NCBI GenBank assembly: GCA_025928435.1
Contig: JAICJM010000094.1
Span: forward strand, 1 to 14,472
Length of the DNA: 14,472 bases
Reading direction: 5' to 3'
From: Thermoleophilia bacterium
GTDB taxonomy: Bacteria; Actinomycetota; Thermoleophilia; Gaiellales; JAICJC01
Below are positions 13,221-14,472 of this stretch, one piece after another; within the stretch, counting starts at the first letter, position 1, and every line of letters begins with the position of its first letter. The position numbers were made by a program, and so were the translations under genes. The notes below the pieces were generated by a model, which did no database searches, had not been told where the DNA came from, and saw only the letters and a program-made list of their open reading frames with translations.

Positions 13221-14102
13221 ATGCTTGTCTTGACTGGCCCGATCTCGTATGGCCAGGCGGTGATTCTCGGCCTGCTGCAGGGGGTGTCGGAGCTGTTTCC
13301 GGTCTCGAGCCTCGGCCACAGCGTGATCCTGCCGCAGCTGCTGGGCTGGAACATCCACCAAAACGACGCCTACTTCATCACCTTTCTGGTCTCGACCCAC
13401 CTGGCCACCGCACTCGTGCTGCTGGGCTTCTTTTGGCATGACTGGGTACGTATCGTCAGGGGGATGTGGCAGTCGTTGGCTGGGCGTGAAATCTCCCCCG
13501 ACAACGCGCATGGACGGCTGGGCTGGCTCCTCGTGATCGGCACCATCCCAGCTGGGCTACTCGGCCTGCTCCTCGAAGATCAGCTGCGCAGTGTGTTCGC
13601 GTCCGGCCAGTCCGCCGCGTTCTTCTTGATCCTCAACGGCCTCATGCTGTACGCCGCCGAGCGCCTGCGCCGGCGCGCCCCCGTCGAAGACACCGCCGAG
13701 CTTTCCGATGTCCGCATCGCCACGCAAACGAGCTGGATCGGGTCGCTCGCGATCGGCGCCACCCAGGCACTCGCTCTGATTCCTGGTTTCTCGCGCAGCG
13801 GCGCATCGATGGGCGGCGGCCTTCGGATCGGCCTCTCGAACGAGGACGCCGCCCGCTTCTCATTCCTCCTAGCAACACCCATCATCGGTGCCGCCGCGGC
13901 CCTCAAGCTGCCAGAACTGTTCGGCTCGGAGGGAAACGGCGTTCGCGGACCCGCGCTCGTCGCAGCGCTCTGCGCCGCCGTCACCGCCTACCTGTCCGTC
14001 CGGTTCTTGATGCGCTATTTCGAGACCAACCGCCTCACCCCGTTTGCCGCCTATTGCGTCGCGGCGGGCCTCATCTCCTCCATCATCCTGTATGCCGAGT
14101 AG
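13221..14102 (+). CDS. uppP: Undecaprenyl-diphosphatase UppP (BacA family)
   Basis: This 293-aa inner-membrane enzyme removes a phosphate from undecaprenyl pyrophosphate, regenerating the lipid carrier for peptidoglycan and other wall polymers. Over-supply gives bacitracin resistance in this family. The catalytic (E/Q)xxxE motif is visible as QGVSE (20-24), followed by FPVSSLGH with His33. The second motif is PGFSRSG (188-194), containing the catalytic Arg. About eight hydrophobic helices are present and the length is normal. The Shine-Dalgarno AAGGAAGG (13207-13214) fixes the start. It lies at the end of the sigma/anti-sigma/membrane-protein series in the same direction, suggesting control by the ECF sigma factor. 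Confidence 0.95.
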   Translation: MLVLTGPISYGQAVILGLLQGVSELFPVSSLGHSVILPQLLGWNIHQNDAYFITFLVSTHLATALVLLGFFWHDWVRIVRGMWQSLAGREISPDNAHGRLGWLLVIGTIPAGLLGLLLEDQLRSVFASGQSAAFFLILNGLMLYAAERLRRRAPVEDTAELSDVRIATQTSWIGSLAIGATQALALIPGFSRSGASMGGGLRIGLSNEDAARFSFLLATPIIGAAAALKLPELFGSEGNGVRGPALVAALCAAVTAYLSVRFLMRYFETNRLTPFAAYCVAAGLISSIILYAE

Positions 14103-14122
14103 TCGCCCCACCACGTGCGATC

Positions 14123-14136
14123 GGGAGAGTTCTCCC
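14123..14136. terminator. Short hairpin after uppP, possible terminator
   Basis: GGGAGA (14123-14128) and TCTCCC (14131-14136) are exact reverse complements; as RNA a 5-bp stem with a 4-nt loop is more realistic. It lies 20 bp after the uppP stop and lacks a T-tract. The rest of 14103-14324, between convergent genes, shows nothing else I can name. Confidence 0.4.
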
Positions 14137-14324
14137 ACGAGACTGCTCGAACGGCTAACCACTGATCTTCGGCAGCGAGACGACGCGGACCCGAACGGAG
14201 CCAACTCCTAGCAGACCGGTCAGAAGACGGTATGGTTGAGCCATCTCCGTGTTGCCCCGTCCGCGGCTCTGCTCGAGCGTCGCGCGGCCTTCAGCGTTTT
14301 CGGCGAGGCGCCACATGGACGGCT

Positions 14325-14472
14325 TTATTGCGTGAGCTCGACGGCGGTGGCGCCGCCGGGGAGGCCGGTGTAGGCGCCGATCGTAGCGTTGGGGTCGGCC
14401 TGCTCGATGCCGACGAACTCGCCGGTGACGGTCACCCTCTGCCCGTTGCCGGTGACACTGGTGATGACGAAC
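14325..14472 (-). CDS. C-terminal end of an unrecognised protein (partial)
   Basis: The - strand carries a clean open frame from the window edge to TAA at 14325-14327, giving the last 48 residues of a gene that starts outside the window. It has alternating hydrophobic/polar beta-type sequence, FVITSVTGNGQRVTVTGEFV, then GIEQADPNATIGAY and GLPGGATAVELTQ. That suggests a beta-sandwich or exported domain. I do not recognise the family. The frame beyond the stop is not coding. Convergent with uppP. Confidence 0.6.
   Translation of the reverse strand, partial: FVITSVTGNGQRVTVTGEFVGIEQADPNATIGAYTGLPGGATAVELTQ

Noticed and set aside
1..14472. tRNA, rRNA, CRISPR, insertion sequence, integrase or attachment site
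   Set aside because: None seen: no T-loop or acceptor-stem pattern, no regularly spaced repeats, no transposase or recombinase motif. Mobility of the metal block therefore remains only a possibility.

Overview
The window is GC-rich DNA with dense, overlapping genes, GTG/TTG starts and apparently leaderless promoters. Together with the CsoR copper system, a ChrB/ChrA chromate system, an ECF sigma/zinc anti-sigma pair and actinobacterial-looking membrane proteins, this suggests a high-GC actinobacterium, possibly of the Thermoleophilia type. The phylum is an inference from gene style; there is no rRNA or marker gene to confirm it.

Region 1 (1-5420) is a copper-homeostasis locus on the + strand: an atypical Cu-type P1B-ATPase (302-2683), then a CopZ-like chaperone, a canonical CopA ATPase and a CsoR repressor packed as one unit (2749-5420). 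Two 17-bp CsoR-type boxes of identical geometry (240-256 and 2711-2727) each overlap a good -10 hexamer. The locus therefore looks like two transcription units under one copper-sensing repressor. The first ATPase departs from family consensus at three places: CPD instead of CPC, SEHL instead of SEHP, and an HMA-like domain without its CxxC.

Region 2 (5640-9795) is a divergent chromate-type resistance block. To the left (- strand) are an ABM-fold protein, a stand-alone ChrB C-terminal-domain protein and an MFS transporter. To the right (+ strand) is ChrB split into separate N-terminal and C-terminal proteins, followed by the two-domain ChrA transporter. Every junction in both arms is a stop/start overlap. 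A perfect 8-7-8 inverted repeat sits on the promoter between the arms. A CTD-less, histidine-rich CDF metal transporter follows (9851-10720). It is joined tail-to-tail to a decayed fragment of a DedA-family gene.

Region 3 (11010-14102) holds an ECF sigma factor, a zinc-finger membrane anti-sigma factor, a secreted/membrane protein with a bactofilin-like beta-repeat, a small two-helix membrane protein, a frame-disrupted one-helix peptide and UppP (undecaprenyl-diphosphatase). The arrangement suggests an envelope-stress operon, which is an inference. The window ends with the C-terminus of an unrecognised gene on the - strand.

I found no tRNA, rRNA, CRISPR array, transposase or integrase. The main candidates for something new are the atypical CPD ATPase under shared CsoR control, the two-armed ChrB system with an MFS pump opposite ChrA, and the sigma/beta-repeat/UppP operon.
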